DNA from: Hyalella azteca
Taxonomy: Eukaryota; Arthropoda; Malacostraca; Amphipoda; Hyalellidae
NCBI RefSeq assembly: GCF_000764305.2
Contig: NW_025935740.1
Span: 108,895 to 172,894, forward strand
Direction: 5' to 3'
Length of the DNA: 64,000 bases
Shown here one piece after another: positions 13,701 to 26,324 of the stretch (positions are counted from its first letter, which is position 1; each line of letters begins with the position of its first letter). Under the pieces are notes generated by a model. That model was given only the letters and a program-made list of their open reading frames with translations, had not been told where the DNA came from and ran no database searches. Made by a program: the position numbers and the translations under genes.

Positions 13701-16700
13701 CTTGCTCGCGTAGGAGAGCCTTGAGTGCTCGTGAGCCGAGGCTTCCTACTGCAAGGCTCCCACAAACTTACCTGAGATCTCGGCCAAGAGGTCGACTTTA
13801 ACAATACGAATCTGTATGAGAAGCCGCTTCACGATCGAGCTACACGCCTGAGATTACTCCGCTAACAATTGCAGGCTCCTTAATGGCCAGCTCTTGCTCC
13901 TTCTCCGTTCTACCATGAACAGTCGAATCTTGGAGTGGGCCGCACGCATCCCAGATTTGACCAGAATATCCGACGAATCAGGGTTTGAAATTGTATTATT
14001 TGATATTTATTTCTCATGAGTTAGGGTTACACTTGCATGCGTCATAATAAATCGTTCTTCTTAACTTTACTTAATTTCCTAATTCATATCCAGCGCACCC
14101 GTTAAAGTCATGCCTGACCGCCTCGACTAATTCTGTACGTTGCTTCCGTCTTACTTTATGGGTAATAACTTGCGGGCAAAGAAGTCTTCTGTTTGGGCAG
14201 CACAGCTGGGGCGCGCCTGGAGGTTTTTTTTTCCACCTGAGGTCTTCTCGTGTCCGGCGATGGACGGCCATTTGTAACGTTACTCTGTTCTATTTGCCTC
14301 GCATGTTACTCACCAGACGTGTTGTTTCTCATATTGAATCTACACTTGACGTGCGGTTTTGGTAATAAAATTTCAGTAATTAATAAAGAAATATTTGGGT
14401 ACGCATATTTGTAATTACGCATATGGGATTTGCAATTTACAATATGCTGGAATTGCGTTGATAGAAAAAAAATTTTGCTCTGTGCAAACGTTTGTCGTAT
14501 AGAGGTTGCTTGTTGTCCCGTGGAAGAATATTGGTGTAGTATTCCCCTGACTTAAATATCAGGTAACCGCTTGGGCTGCTTCAGTTATTATAAGGCTTCA
14601 GCTCATAAGACTGGATTGTGGGTGCGAGATCGTTAAGGATCTGCACAAAGATCAAGAAGCTGATCCCTACGTAAGGTTTAGAACACCGTTATATGATCTG
14701 CAGGGGAACAGCAACATGACCTGCTCGATCTGACCTTCCCTCCATGTCGAGTGAGGGTAAAGGTCTCGAGTTGAGGGGAGATCGACCAAGAGAAGGCAGC
14801 GTACTCGAGATTATAGGGCCGGTAATGTGTCGGGTAAACCATTCCGAGGCGGGATGGTCCACGGATAAAAATTTACGATCGTCCTGCAACACATCAATTC
14901 GAAGCGCCGCGTCCTCATTTGCAAATGAGTTTGTAGAAAAAGAATATTTACGAGTACTTTTAGGATTTTTGAAATGAATGAGAGAATTATGAAGTTTTCA
15001 GGCTACTTAAACGAAAAACATTTATTAAGTACAACCTTTAATCGCAGCAGCCATATATAATTTTTATCGGTTTAAATGACGGTGAGATACAGCATGAACT
15101 CCAACTTCATGACACAACCTAAAAAGTAAGGCAAAAATAACTTCTCTGAAATCCCACCGACGTCTTTATGTTTGCTTTATTATTTAATTTTTTGGCAACG
15201 CTTAATTTTGGACGATTGCGGAACAGCATTCCTGATGCGCGAGTCTGTGACAATAATCTCCACGTTGTACAAGACAGTATCATATGTTCAATCAACGACG
15301 AAACCACCGGAGAAGAACTTGTCGCAGTCTTACCCTAGGTCATGAGCGAGGATCCCAATGGATTTATTGTGAATCAATGGTAATATTTGCTCGACTGAGA
15401 GCGTTTCTTGAGCAAGCGAAAACAAGGAGGCTGCGCAGAGGTGAAAAAAGAACAAAAAGTGGAAAGGACAAAAAAAAAAAAAATCGCTTGCCTGTGGCAT
15501 GCAACAAAATATTCATTGTCCTACACCTTGAGCAAATTGGGCTGAGGTTCGTTTTTCTGGTATTAATGAGTAGAGATTTCAACTATTACTCTCTCTAGAT
15601 AGCCTGATTTAATCTGAAATTGATGGTAATTCAAGATATTTATATAATTTAAATTTAAAAGAGAAATGGCAATTTGAGTGTATCATAAGTGTTATTAAAA
15701 ATTGTACAGGGAATGTAAAATTTTTTCCGAAGATTTATAATTTTAACTTATTTTTACGTGCGAGGAAAAATTTACGTGTGAGGAACAACTCATGTGACGA
15801 TTTGTTCGACACCATGCACATTTTACCGATTCTGGAAGGATCCACATTCTGCGAGCTGATATCTAAGAAAATCAAGATGTCTATAAACCCGCACTTGACC
15901 ATTGAAAAATTAATGTCTTAATATTTCATTTCAGAAAAGCATTACAGACCATACAGTCTTTAAATAAAAAAAAACACTAATTTGTGGCAATAATTACCAA
16001 TTAACTAAATTGAACGTAATTCAGGCCAAATACAGACATCGTACTGCGATTTACCCACCCCCGTAATCTTAACGCCGAATTAGCAAATCCATCATGTCTT
16101 TACGCACCACTTAAGACGGTCGGCGGGTGCGAGTTCACCACATTGTGCGTGTAGGTGCTTTTTCCAAGAGTCTATTAAGACGACCAGCTGCGTTCTTCAT
16201 TGCTTTAATTCGCTGCACCATTTGCCAAATGAACACGCAAGGCTGCGTAGTAGGCACGTATAATTTATGCCCGTATTGTTACGCCATTCCACCACGTTCG
16301 GCTCACGCGCAGGGCCCTTGTCACGTAAAGGCTGATATTCTTGCTCGATATTTGAGGGCTTATTTTTTGATGAAATTAGCAACCATCGGTGGACTAAAAG
16401 TAACTTGTATATGTAAATGAAGTAATGAATTTTAAATGCAAGACAAATAGCAAAAAATGCGCCAATGATACCCTAACTCGGTAGAGCACTCTTCTTACAT
16501 GTATTCAACGCAAGATAAACAATCCACTCATATAGAGCCTCTTCTCACTTATGGGTTGTCTTGTAAGCTTTAGCTCGAGATTACAAACCTCATATTAGTT
16601 ATTTAATTTAATATAAAACCAACCCCCACGTACTCACGTACACTGTAACCCCTTGTGTAGCTTAAATAAAAACAATGCAGGTATCTGCATTCCAGGGGAG

Positions 16701-16820
16701 TGAACCTAATTTTTTGCAGCACTCGAGACGCTCTCGGTAGAATGGAGAGACGAGCGCTCAAATAAAGCAAAGGCTTGGCGGGCTCTCGGGGTCACGTTCT
16801 CGGTCGCCGCTGCGGATCAG
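10779..16820. other. long non-coding stretch with several GC-richer islands
   Basis: No gene, tandem array or RNA gene is supported. Islands lie at about 11460-11700, 12600-12960, 13540-13930, 14060-14300 and 14690-14910. About 11,190-11,390 is unusually A-rich with C-rich interruptions (CCCCTAAAAAAAAG), unlike its neighbours. A 9-bp-arm palindrome (CAATAGGCA / TGCCTATTG) lies at 13072-13090. The 15-bp string TTTTGGACCTCTGTA occurs twice about 48 bp apart at 11706-11768. Confidence 0.45.
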
Positions 16821-16830
16821 TTGTCCTCTT

Positions 16831-17040
16831 GTGAGGACTCCACGGAAACCTTACGAGGAAATAATGAGAGAAATTCTTTACTTTTATTTGTTTTCTTCAT
16901 CACTTTCCCTTTTCGTGTTAATAAATATAAATATGAGAACCCGACGAAAACCTCGAAAAGAAATGATGAGTGATTCTTCACTTTTATCTGTTTTTTTTTT
17001 TTTCTATAACTTTTCTCTTCTAATTTTAAAAGAATCATGA
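16831..17040. repeat. diverged 102-bp tandem duplication
   Basis: The block starting at 16831 (ATGAGGACTCCACGGAAACC-like) recurs at 16933 (ATGAGAACCCGACGAAAACC). In both copies a GAAATxATGAG segment is followed by a T-rich run. The 102-bp period keeps a 69-codon plus-strand frame open; it is basic, then phenylalanine/leucine/serine-rich. A third, more decayed copy may begin near 17065 (GAAGGAAATCATGAGAAATTTTTTAC). I read this as repeat DNA, not a gene. Confidence 0.75.
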
Positions 17041-17046
17041 CAAGCA

Positions 17047-17066
17047 AAATAATAATAATAATAATT
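17047..17066. repeat. (AAT)n microsatellite
   Basis: About six uninterrupted AAT units (AAAATAATAATAATAATAATT) lie between the 102-bp duplication and its possible third copy. Confidence 0.9.
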
Positions 17067-17534
17067 AGAAGGAAATCATGAGAAATTTTTTACTGTTGCC
17101 TGATATCTTCATTCATTATTCTTTACTTCTTATGACAACACATATAACCTCTGATTTATAATTCCATTGGATATGAAGTTATGCGGTATTCGCAAGTTTA
17201 GAGCCAACAGGAACCTAGCGCAGGTACGACTGAGTTTTTAAGCATCACACTCGTGCAGTTCATGATGTCTTTATGATCGATTATACATTACGCCCACATG
17301 CTAAAACTTAGCGCTCCAATACTTGAGTATGTCAGAAATTATGAAACATATTAAAGAATTGGAATTCAATCCGATCACCTAAATTGTGCTGATTTGCAAT
17401 GGAAACGAAACAGCAAGTAATCAAACTGGATATAATAATTCGAGGGAAATGCGTATCTTAGACCTAAAATACAGTTACTTACTTCAGTTTACTAGTATGA
17501 GAAGAAAAAAACTCGAGGAAATTTCTTAACATGA

Positions 17535-18176
17535 ACAATAATCATGAATATACATTCTAACGTTCCAGCTCCAAACGTACGTGGGTCGCAGTTCGAGGTG
17601 ACCAATCCTTTTGAAATGCTGAACTTTACGGATCAACTTAACTTAAAACTTTTGGTTATTAATCCACGACAGAACACCAAGGTAAAGCACATTAGTGCGC
17701 GTCAATTATGGCTAACAAATAACATGTTTAAGAGCGACACGTGTACTCAGCGAAACAACTGGGTAATATTGTTCAAATAATGACCCATTTCTGCACGTAC
17801 AAAATATACGCTATTTTGCCTGGCCAAACTTGTTAAGACTGAACCCCACAAAGACAAAAAAGTGCATCGCTATTTGGACAAAGTGCCACTCATTCCCGTG
17901 AGTGTAGACCCGCTGGTACTGTTGAAGGAATGCCAAATGAGGAACTCGCGTGTTGCTCCGCCGTGCCTTAAAAAAGCCCAGTTGCGTCTACGTGCAATAA
18001 AATACCAGCACAGCTTTGCCGAGGTTCTGCATTCTGATGACGTCACGCACGGTGTAGTGAAATGCGTTGACTGTCGACGTTCAGTGTACGTCGGATATAA
18101 TAAAAATGATGTGCGATCTTTCTCGTTTACAAAGATCATGAACGACATTTTGAGAGCATTGCAAGTTAATTCATGA
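17535..18176 (+). CDS. unrecognised coding candidate, two in-phase ORFs with a possible 75-bp intron
   Basis: Two plus-strand frames in the same phase are open at 17535-17777 (ATG at 17544) and 17784-18173 (stop TGA 18174-18176). They are separated only by adjacent stops TAA TGA (17778-17783). Codon choice looks mixed and protein-like, not low-complexity. A GT...AG segment at 17763-17837 (TGG|GTAATA ... TTGTTAAG|ACT) is 75 bp, would keep phase and would remove both stops. The second part is basic, has a CVDC pair about 40 residues before its end and no transmembrane segment. AATAAA occurs at 18360. No family recognised. Alternatives are a broken gene, a decayed mobile or viral gene, or chance. 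The near-uninterrupted length is the main argument. Confidence 0.28.
18038..18045. promoter_or_regulatory. perfect CRE palindrome TGACGTCA
   Basis: An exact full-length CREB/ATF site lies inside the coding candidate, reading through an Asp-Asp-Val-Thr stretch. A single 8-bp match carries little weight, and in this position it is probably coincidental. Confidence 0.2.
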
Positions 18177-18433
18177 TTCCGGATGATAAAATGTTACAGT
18201 AAACGAGGAATTTTCGAGTATTTCGAACGAGTATTTCGGAGGTATAAGCGATATGTCTTCTTAGTAATGGAAGTCTAAAAAATATTGTGATGTAAAAAGG
18301 CATTTAAATTTTGCATACCAAGTCCCTTTAATACACATTAAAATTTTCTAGGAAACTGCAATAAAGCATCACGAGCAGGAGAGTGTTGACGAAGTTATAA
18401 GCTCCTGCAGACATCAAAAAATTGAGGTTTTAA

Positions 18434-18706
18434 AGACTGGCTTTTGACAAAAGAACGACGCTTCATCCCGCAAGATTTGAGAGCAGAACTTTTCTGGCTC
18501 GAGATGAAACATGCATGGAAACAAAGGAGTCGTTGGAGGAGGCTTACAGCCCAGAATTGAAGGCTCGTCGCATGTTTTTACATGACCGATTTATACAATG
18601 TAAAAACGATATACATATGCAAAATTTATTCATGTCTCATGGAAAAATTATCAATTCAGTAATTTATGCAAATAACTGTATGTGTATATATTGTGAAAAA
18701 AGTTAA
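18434..18706 (+). CDS. unrecognised short ORF, similar to the ORF at 45.5 kb
   Basis: The frame is open from just after TAA (18431-18433) to TAA at 18704-18706; the first clear ATG is 18515. The middle is highly charged and contains ELKARRMFLHDRF. The ORF at 45532-45813 has ELGKRKKYLHERF at the matching place, with about 9 identities in 20 aligned residues and conserved Leu/Glu spacing upstream. The two frames then diverge, this one ending in a Cys-containing tail. Acceptor-like AG dinucleotides precede the conserved part, so it could be an exon. It lies 258 bp downstream of the 17.5-18.2 kb candidate on the same strand but in a different phase. The similarity may still be chance. Confidence 0.2.
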   Translation, partial: RLAFDKRTTLHPARFESRTFLARDETCMETKESLEEAYSPELKARRMFLHDRFIQCKNDIHMQNLFMSHGKIINSVIYANNCMCIYCEKS

Positions 18707-21700
18707 TTTGATTTGTTTCTAGAAAGATAGTACAGAGAAATGAGGTTCATGAATTATTGGTCATTTCACTTTTGGTCAGCACTTTAGATCTTAATAATAG
18801 TTTGCAACAACTGAAACAATGATACAGTGTTTGAGGAAATGTTCACATTCAGTACTTCTACCCTTTCCTTTCTCAATTTAAAAGGAAATGGATTGAATTG
18901 CCGGTGTGTTGAAGCAAGGCCTTTACAAATCAACAGCACATTAATCGATCAGTACATTCATTCATCAGTACATTCATACATAAGCACATTTATCATCATT
19001 ACAGAGATGAGGGCTCATATCACGTCAAACAATGCCGTGGACCAGAGATCGTCTAATGGGCATTCACATTGAGACTTCAGCTGTAGCGTTTCAAGCAAAA
19101 TTCGGAGCTCTTGCATACACTTTTTTTATTAGAGCTGAAAATTTCTTGACAAATAAGACTCAGTGATTTCTCCGCTATGGAATGAACAAAGACTGGCTGT
19201 TGTTGTAGCCGACAAAAGCACTCGTGCAATGGAAGACATATTCTGGTCTGAATATAAGAATCCACGGTGTATTTACTATAAAAGAATTTTTACTTGACCG
19301 TTGATTGTGCAAGAACCGAGAAAGGTTAACATAATTTTAATGCAATGAAAAATGAAAGAATCTGACGTAAGTAATATGAATTGAATTCAAATTACATTTT
19401 TAATATGAATCGAATGCATCTTGTAACTATTGCTTACTTTGGAGCTATTACCGAGTTATTCCAGGACATTGTTCGCTCAATTGTATATAGTGGACAATTC
19501 TCACAATGAAAACCAATCCTTTGTAGTGAAAAAGTAATCTGAGTCATTACTTTTTTAGTATTTGGAAAAAATATATAGAGAAGTTATCCAAACATGTGAA
19601 ACGAGTAAAATATTTTTGATGTGTTGAAGATTTCCTCTGCCAAAATGTAAAGGACCATTCAGCATGCAGTCAAAAGCTTCATCGCTGATTAAAAAGAAAG
19701 GTATTCATGCCTCGTTTACAACAGGCGCTATTATTCACAGTCAGTGTTTATCTAGAGGGACGACATCAATAGTTGTTAGGAACTTGAGTCTCGTTAGTAT
19801 GAGTGAAGACGTGTGGCACAACTCATGTTAAGCGTTACCGAACGATTACCTTCGTTAGAGAGTTCGGCACCTTGTCAAGCGAACGCTGCTTCATATGCTG
19901 CGCGGTCCAGCGTGAACACTAGCCTCACTAAATAAGATGAGACGCAGTCTTTTTTTTTAACGTGTCTAGTGCTTCCGGTGACCTAAGTGTTCTATTTGTA
20001 AGTCTTTAAATATATCTGAAAATATATGCATCATTCTAAAGAGAAATGACACTACAGAAATTTATCTGCTTGCTGACTGTAGCGTTAGGCTCGCAAATTA
20101 TTCTACGATGACTGCTACGAAAATTGGTGGTCGAATGCTAAATTTGAATAATTTTCAGTGTTTGCCTAAATGTTTACCAGACATTTATACTTCTTATAGG
20201 CCGCAAATTTATTTATTGGCTTACAGGTAGGGACTTTATACAAACAATTTTTTATGCGATTTGTTGAATGGTCGAGCTTGATTAAATTCTGGGTATAGGA
20301 AAATATTAAACTGCGAAACCGTGCAAGTTAGCGAAGGCACAATAACCAAGAATCCCCAATGAAATGCGTGTTAAGATACCCTTCACCTCTAGGCTGGCAA
20401 TAATATTAGTTTGAGAAGCCCAAGAAAGCGTCTATTTACAAAAACTGCAAAAAAAGTCCATCACGAATTTTTTTTGAAACTCACTTCCCACAATTAGCTT
20501 TACTCGCCAATAAAATTATCCACGAATGAAAGTGACTTGATTAATAAACGCAGACTTAATAGAAAATTGAGACACTAGTGAACGAACTTTTAAAATAAAT
20601 TTGGGCAATTTGCCAAAATTAAATTAAATTGACAAAATTCTCATTCATGTAAAATTCTCTTTCAATTCTCTTTTCAATAATACGGCTTGCCATGGCTGCA
20701 AAAGAAGCATGTCCGTTGCAAAATGCAAAAAGAAGCATACAAGTTGTGTATAATATACTCCATTCTCACTGATTTACACTATTTATTCAAATCAAATTTT
20801 TGCCGAAATATTCGCGGACCAACTGGTAGACGCATCTCGGCTGCGCACAGTCCTGTTCAGCGCTAAGTTTAAGCAGCGAAGTCACTTGTAAAGTTATAAC
20901 GAATATATATATACCGCCGCTCACCTCAAAGCCTGCGACTGCAAGCGCGTTCTTCTGCCGGCAAACAATCTGGTTTGGAGAAGAAAAACCTCAGCAGATA
21001 GAGCTGCGCAAACTCCCAACCTGCTTTTATTCCAAAATTTCGTTGTGTTCGAATGTTTGAGGCAAGCTTGCTCTCAGTATTTATAGTTCCATTTAGTAGG
21101 AGGGGCTAGGATTGCATTACGGAATTGTTTAAATTACATCTGGAACAAGAAATACTCTAATTTCGTCTCATTCAACAGCAAATGGTGGCATAATAATGAA
21201 TAATGAATTGATACTAAAGCAGGTTAATTGCGTGAAACGGTAAATACAGTTTCGATTTATTTGCTGTAAACATTTTTAACCCTGAGTCAGATGGCTATCG
21301 TTTGGTGAGTTTAGAAAAGTCTCAGAGCAGAATTGTCGTATTTTATGTAGAAAAATTGAATTCCGTTAATAGTTTTTTACCCGTCACCTTACCTGCTGAA
21401 TTTTGCTACAAACTCTATGAACTATTGAACTACTCTAAAAAAACAATCTACAAAGCTTCGAAAAGTTAAATTATTAACCGTTAAATTGTATTCATGCTTG
21501 TAAACTGAAATGCAGCTTTCCTTGCTGGAAAGAAATACTATCGTCTAAGTCTTCGTTCTAAGAGTGTTTTGTGAGCTCTGTCCTATAGAGCGTCATGGCA
21601 CCTCTAGTTCGTTCGCCGTGTTTGATATCTTATGAATACGTAAAGTCACATTCAGACCCAAATAGCGAGCCATCTGTTTGCAGAAAGTTTTCCTATCCAA

Positions 21701-23445
21701 TCATGATCTCCTCTGAAGTTCTCACAGCGTTCCACTGTCATATGTATGAGCTCTCAGGATTTACCGAGGCGAGCAATAGACCTGAGATGGCCAAGAGGGA
21801 GCACCGTTCGACCTCAGCATCTTTACGATTCTTTAGGTTCCATCGACCCAGGCTGTATATTGCCTCTACAAACGTTATATACTTAATAACTCTATGAGAT
21901 TTTCCTGAAGGCTTTGAGGAATGATCTGGCATTTGTGGACAGTTGCAAATAAGGTAATCCAATTCATGTCCCGCATAGATTCTGAAGAATTGAACTCCGA
22001 ACGCTGATTCAAAGTAAATTTTTTGTTATTGGATATTCAAATCATAAACAGGGGAACGTGCAGATCATTTTAAATGCGTTGTTCCAAGTTGCGTCTCACT
22101 GAAAGTGATGATTTGATCACTAAATCTTATGTAAGGGAAGTTATTTCATGATGTTTTAAAAATAAGCGCTATTCCGAGACCTTCATTTCAACCTGCATGA
22201 GCACTAGCTGGAAGGTGGTCCAAATGCGGTTTATAATTCATCTATCATGTCACAGTTTTTGTGATGGTGAACTACAGGTGTTTAATATGAGTGATACGAG
22301 TTTATTACGAAATTATTTTCCATGAATTCTGTCTTGGATATTCGAATTTCGAAGATGATTCAGAAAAGTATTTATTTTGTTTTATCAATAGCCGGGCAGG
22401 AAAATTTTAATCGTTAAATGTTCTTTCATGTACTATGGCCAGTACATAAAAATATTGGAAGTGGAAATAACTTACAGTATATTGGAAATACCCATTGATA
22501 CTGGAATATTGCACACCGACAGTTCATTTAGTGAGTGCCTTCAAACAATAGACAAAAGTGCAGAAAGGTTGTGGTCAGGACAGTGAAATTTGCAAATGAA
22601 CTATGCGCCAATATGCGCACATTTCATACTCACATGTGTATCATTCTAGTGCTTGATTAATACGAAGAGCGTTAGTGATAGTAGTTCAAAAGAGTCATAT
22701 ATATGGAGCTGTAATTGCAGCATTCCGAGAAACTAAATTTACCCCAGGTCAATGAATCGCAATCCTGATTCCACTATTCAGTTAAATTTGTGGCGATGGA
22801 AGTCACGAGTGACGTGATCCTTCACAATATGTTACAGCCTCGCACACTTATAGGCTTCATAAAGCGTCGTAATTCGGAGAATTTCAGAATAAGTTAGAGT
22901 GGCACGAGACGAATAGCTTTCCTTCATCGCGAGGATGGAGGCAGGAGCGGCTAAGTTATTTCTCGTCCGGAGCAGAAATCACTTCAACGTCCAGGAATGT
23001 TGATGAGGAATTATGATGGCTCTCTAAGACCAGTTCCACCTGGGCTCAATTAGGAATATTTATTAATAAATGTTGCGGAACACGAAAGAACACGGGTAGA
23101 ATTTATCTCGAATAACGGAACAGCTCGCCTACAAGAGGAGCTTCCTGAATTTATTTCGAATACTTCTTTATCCATTGTTTAGAATTCATAAGAAAGCAAG
23201 GTATGAAATGTTAAAATTCTTTCAACGCGTTGAAACTGAGCTTCATTTTTAATGTTAAACAGAAGCGAATGAAGCAAAGCAATGAGTTAAATATTGCTAT
23301 TTATTCAATATTAGCATTAGCAAATTCGACGTTCACTGTTATGGTCGATAAATTGAATTTGTAATCGGAAAATATTTTTTTTTTGCGGAATTAATACAAC
23401 GATTGATCTTGTGGTCTTTGAAATTGTTGTAAAAATATTTTTGAA
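18707..23445. other. non-coding stretch
   Basis: No gene, array or RNA recognised. Short CAGTACATTCAT repeats occur at about 18945-18995. A GC-richer island occupies about 21600-21860, with overlapping 74- and 100-codon frames on opposite strands, neither with a recognisable domain. Confidence 0.5.
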
Positions 23446-23448
23446 AAA

Positions 23449-23516
23449 CGACAGTGCTGATACTTACGACAGTGCTGATACTGACAACAGTGCTGATACT
23501 TACGACAGTGCTGATG
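23449..23516. repeat. 18-bp minisatellite, nearly 4 units
   Basis: The unit CGACAGTGCTGATACTTA occurs close to four times head to tail, with one variant (CTGACAACAGTGCTG). It lies about 300 bp upstream of the unrelated 24-bp array. Confidence 0.9.
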
Positions 23517-23664
23517 GTGCTCTCGCATTACCGCGGTAGATCGTGTATCACCGGAGTCTGTAATCGCAGCGTCGAGCTTCGGCATCGCGAAGTTAAAGAT
23601 GAAGACACCGCAATGCAGACTGGAAACATCATTGCGCTCTGCACGAGGGCGGTTTCGTGATGAC

Positions 23665-23760
23665 AACATAACGGTATCTTGCTCCGAACAAGGGCAGTGC
23701 CATGAGGCCCACGATAACGGTATCGTGCTGCCCACGAACACTGTATCGTGTTCGGTATTT
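23665..23760. repeat. degenerate flank of the 24-bp array
   Basis: Scattered ACGGTATCGTGCTGC-like motifs (around 23666, 23712 and 23738) match the unit of the main array downstream but are irregularly spaced. This looks like an older edge of the same array. Confidence 0.6.
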
Positions 23761-23814
23761 AACCAGCATAACTAGACTGCATTGCCACGATCGCGGTATC
23801 GCGCAACTTCTCAG

Positions 23815-24042
23815 CACCGGTATCATGCTGCATCCTATCACCGGTATCATGCTGCTTCCCAGCACCGGTATCGTGCTGCATCCTATCACCGGTATCATGC
23901 TGCATCCTTTCACCGGTATCGTGCTGCTGGCTATCACCGGTATCGTGCTGCATCCTATCACCGGTATCATGCTGCATCCTATCACCGGTATCGTGCTGCA
24001 TCCTATCACTGGTATCGTGCTGCATCATATCACCGGTACTAT
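23815..24042. repeat. 24-bp minisatellite, 9 units plus a partial one
   Basis: The unit is CACCGGTATCRTGCTGCATC plus CTAT. Starts run from 23815 to 24031, exactly nine periods of 24 bp. Variation is mostly at one purine (ATCATG versus ATCGTG) and in the spacer. Because 24 is a multiple of three, plus- and minus-strand frames of 89-148 codons are open across it; they encode only the 8-residue repeat and are not genes. Confidence 0.97.
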
Positions 24043-25845
24043 GCCACTCTCGATGAAGAAAGCAATTTCTTATCAGAGAGATCGGACAGAGTATTGATTG
24101 TGTTTATTGGACAAAAATTTCTCCCAAGTGCTAGACCGACTGATGAATACTGGCTTTATTGCAGCGCAGCCGCGCGGAAAGCTGAAGCAGCGAAGGATAA
24201 CAGAAGGCAAATAATGTATATAGTATAATTAAGTCTAATTTCAGTATCTTACGAAGCTTCACTGACGCCATTTGTACAAAAGATTCATATGAACTTCAAT
24301 TTGCTCTACTTAACAGATATTACGCTCAATACTTAAAATATTCTAAAATTATTTTTCAATTTGAGTTGCAATGTTGCAGTTCCACGGAAAACATAAATGT
24401 TGTTTATAATTGCACTACACCCGCCCTCCTACACTCCGACCCGGGGGTTGAAGCAGAACTTAATCTAGTTCGTATAATCTATTTTGTTTAACATTGTTTA
24501 GGTAAATTTAAATTCAAATCACAAAAGTCTTTACGGATTTTGATAAGGTTGATGGAATTAATTACAACTTTATAAATATTAAATAAGGGAAATAGATAAA
24601 TAATGTAAGTTAAAATATATAACACAACAGATTTCTTGCTTCTTTGGCTTGCTGCGCTCATGAGTTTTGATCGCGATAGAAAGAAGCTTTCCATACAAAT
24701 AAGGTGCGAAGAAAAGCTAAAGAAGCTCTCACTATGAGACCGGTCGGAAGGCACGAAGCTTACAGGAGTAACCGCTTCATTATCTATTTTTACAGCGACT
24801 CCTGAGTATCGATCCCTACACGCCTGCCTGAAGCCCTTCCATGCAGTAGCGCAGCTGAGCTCTCGGTTAAATTCCTGGTGAGGAAAACTTGGCCTGTAGC
24901 TCCCGACCTCTCGCTCCAGCAAATGATCTCAGTTAAAATCGATGAAAGTCTTTTTTGGGTTCAATTATTACCAAATGAATCATTATAAGTTCGATAAATT
25001 TTTTCTTGAATGAAAATTTTTAACCTATGTTGTAAAAGTTGGTTGAGTATGAGCAGAGGTGCGAAATTCTAGGAATTTTTATGATGTTGATACATAGAGA
25101 GACAGCAGATCTCCGTAATAAAAAATATTTACTGCATGGATACTGGAATAAATGTGTAGGGTTTTTGAGTGAATGTATAGCGTAAGGAGCTCGAAAAATA
25201 TAATTTGGGATGGGGTGGATGACACTATTTACCTGTGAGTTCGAGCATCTATTATGTATAGGAGAGGCTGCATGATGGAATTTTTTTCTGTTGTTGTTGA
25301 AATAACGACAGAAATGTTTTGAAATTTTAAATAGGCCATTATTTATATAGGCAATAAATATCATTATATAGTTTTGTATTTATTACAGTAATAGTAAGGT
25401 ACTTTGTTATATCATTGGTTGTCAAAATAATGATCTTCAATTAAATCTAGATCTTGAAGTGTAATAGCCAAGGTAAGGTAAAGACATTGCTTGACATGAC
25501 ATAAAGCCAATCTTGGGTTTAACTTGGGTTTAATCTTAACTGGGTTTGCAATAGAGGCAAACATCATGCCATGTTACAAGCACAGCACGCGATATAACGC
25601 ATGATATAACACATGCAGCGCATGTGTCTATCATTCTGAGCCCCGAGATCGATGCGTTCGAGGCAATCACTGCGCAGAAATCGAGTCGAGATGAGGGCTT
25701 CACGAAACTGCAACGAGTGGCCGAATTCGTTCTGCTTCTTGACGCCTTATTAAATGAACGAGCACTGCAGCTACGACCACCCGGGGCGTCTCAACTACGA
25801 AACAAATGAGTCGCTTCGGTCCATCGATCAAGCCTGCAGATTGAG
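24043..25845. other. non-coding stretch
   Basis: Contains a minus-strand ATG frame of 144 codons at 24488-24922, the longest ORF outside the tandem repeats. Its N-terminal half comes from a GC-richer island (24640-24920) and its C-terminal half from AT-rich sequence that gives a hydrophobic run. That composition break argues against one real protein. A 114-codon minus-strand frame lies at 25020-25364. No domain recognised in either. Confidence 0.4.
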
Positions 25846-26123
25846 TTTCTTGCACTAACTTGTTTTGATGATTGGGGTAAATGGGAGCGGGTGAACCTTA
25901 TATGCAATATTTTTAATCATTGTGCCATAGTTATCAGAGTAGAAATGAGACCTCGTGAAACTTTTCTGGGCAGATTCTTGCACTAACTTGTTTTTGATTT
26001 CTTGCACTAACTTGTTTTGATGATTGGGGTAAATGGGAGCGGGTGAACCTTATGTGCGATATTTTTAATCATTGTGCCACAGTTATCAGAGCAGAAATGA
26101 GACCTCGTGAAACTTTTCTGGGC
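25846..26123. repeat. 152-bp-period tandem duplication (two 126-bp copies)
   Basis: Copy 1 is 25846-25971 and copy 2 is 25998-26123, about four substitutions apart. Both begin TTTCTTGCACTAACTTG and end GAAACTTTTCTGGGC. The 26-bp spacer itself holds a third partial start (TTCTTGCACTAACTTG, 25975), so the event was probably serial slippage or unequal exchange. No coding content. Confidence 0.95.
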
Positions 26124-26234
26124 GTGGTTAATTTTCCGAAAACCCCTCCCAGAAATCAATATAATAGCGATTTTAGCGTTTATTAGGCCGTAGGCCTGTC
26201 GCCGATTCTTAACATAGCAGAATATTCACAGCTT

Positions 26235-26300
26235 GTTGCGGTCTCGAACGCGCAACTCACTGATTCAATTTTGCTTTGCTTAACCGCCCGGCCTCCTCCC
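26235..26300 (-). mobile_element. tRNA-like unit 1 of a SINE-like dimer
   Basis: On the minus strand an A-box-like AGGCCGGGCGG (plus-strand positions 26284-26294) precedes a B-box-like CGTTCGAGACC (26240-26250). That B box matches 10 of 11 positions of the RNA polymerase III consensus GGTTCGANNCC. The boxes start 44 bp apart, the spacing expected in a tRNA. No full cloverleaf folds, so this is a tRNA-derived element or pseudogene, not a working tRNA. It is homologous to the unit beside it. Confidence 0.5.
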
Positions 26301-26324
26301 CGAATCTGACCAGAAACTGGCGCA

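Noticed and set aside
16470..16530. tRNA-like D-arm (AACTCGGTAGAGCAC)
   Set aside because: A B-box-like string follows only about 33 bp later, too short, and no other stems form.
23629..24228. Frames of 89-148 codons on both strands at the 24-bp array
   Set aside because: Pure repeat translation in several phases at once.
24488..24922. 144-codon minus-strand ORF as a membrane protein gene
   Set aside because: Its hydrophobic part comes from AT-rich sequence and its N-terminal half from a GC-richer island. No family is recognised and frames of this size are near chance expectation.
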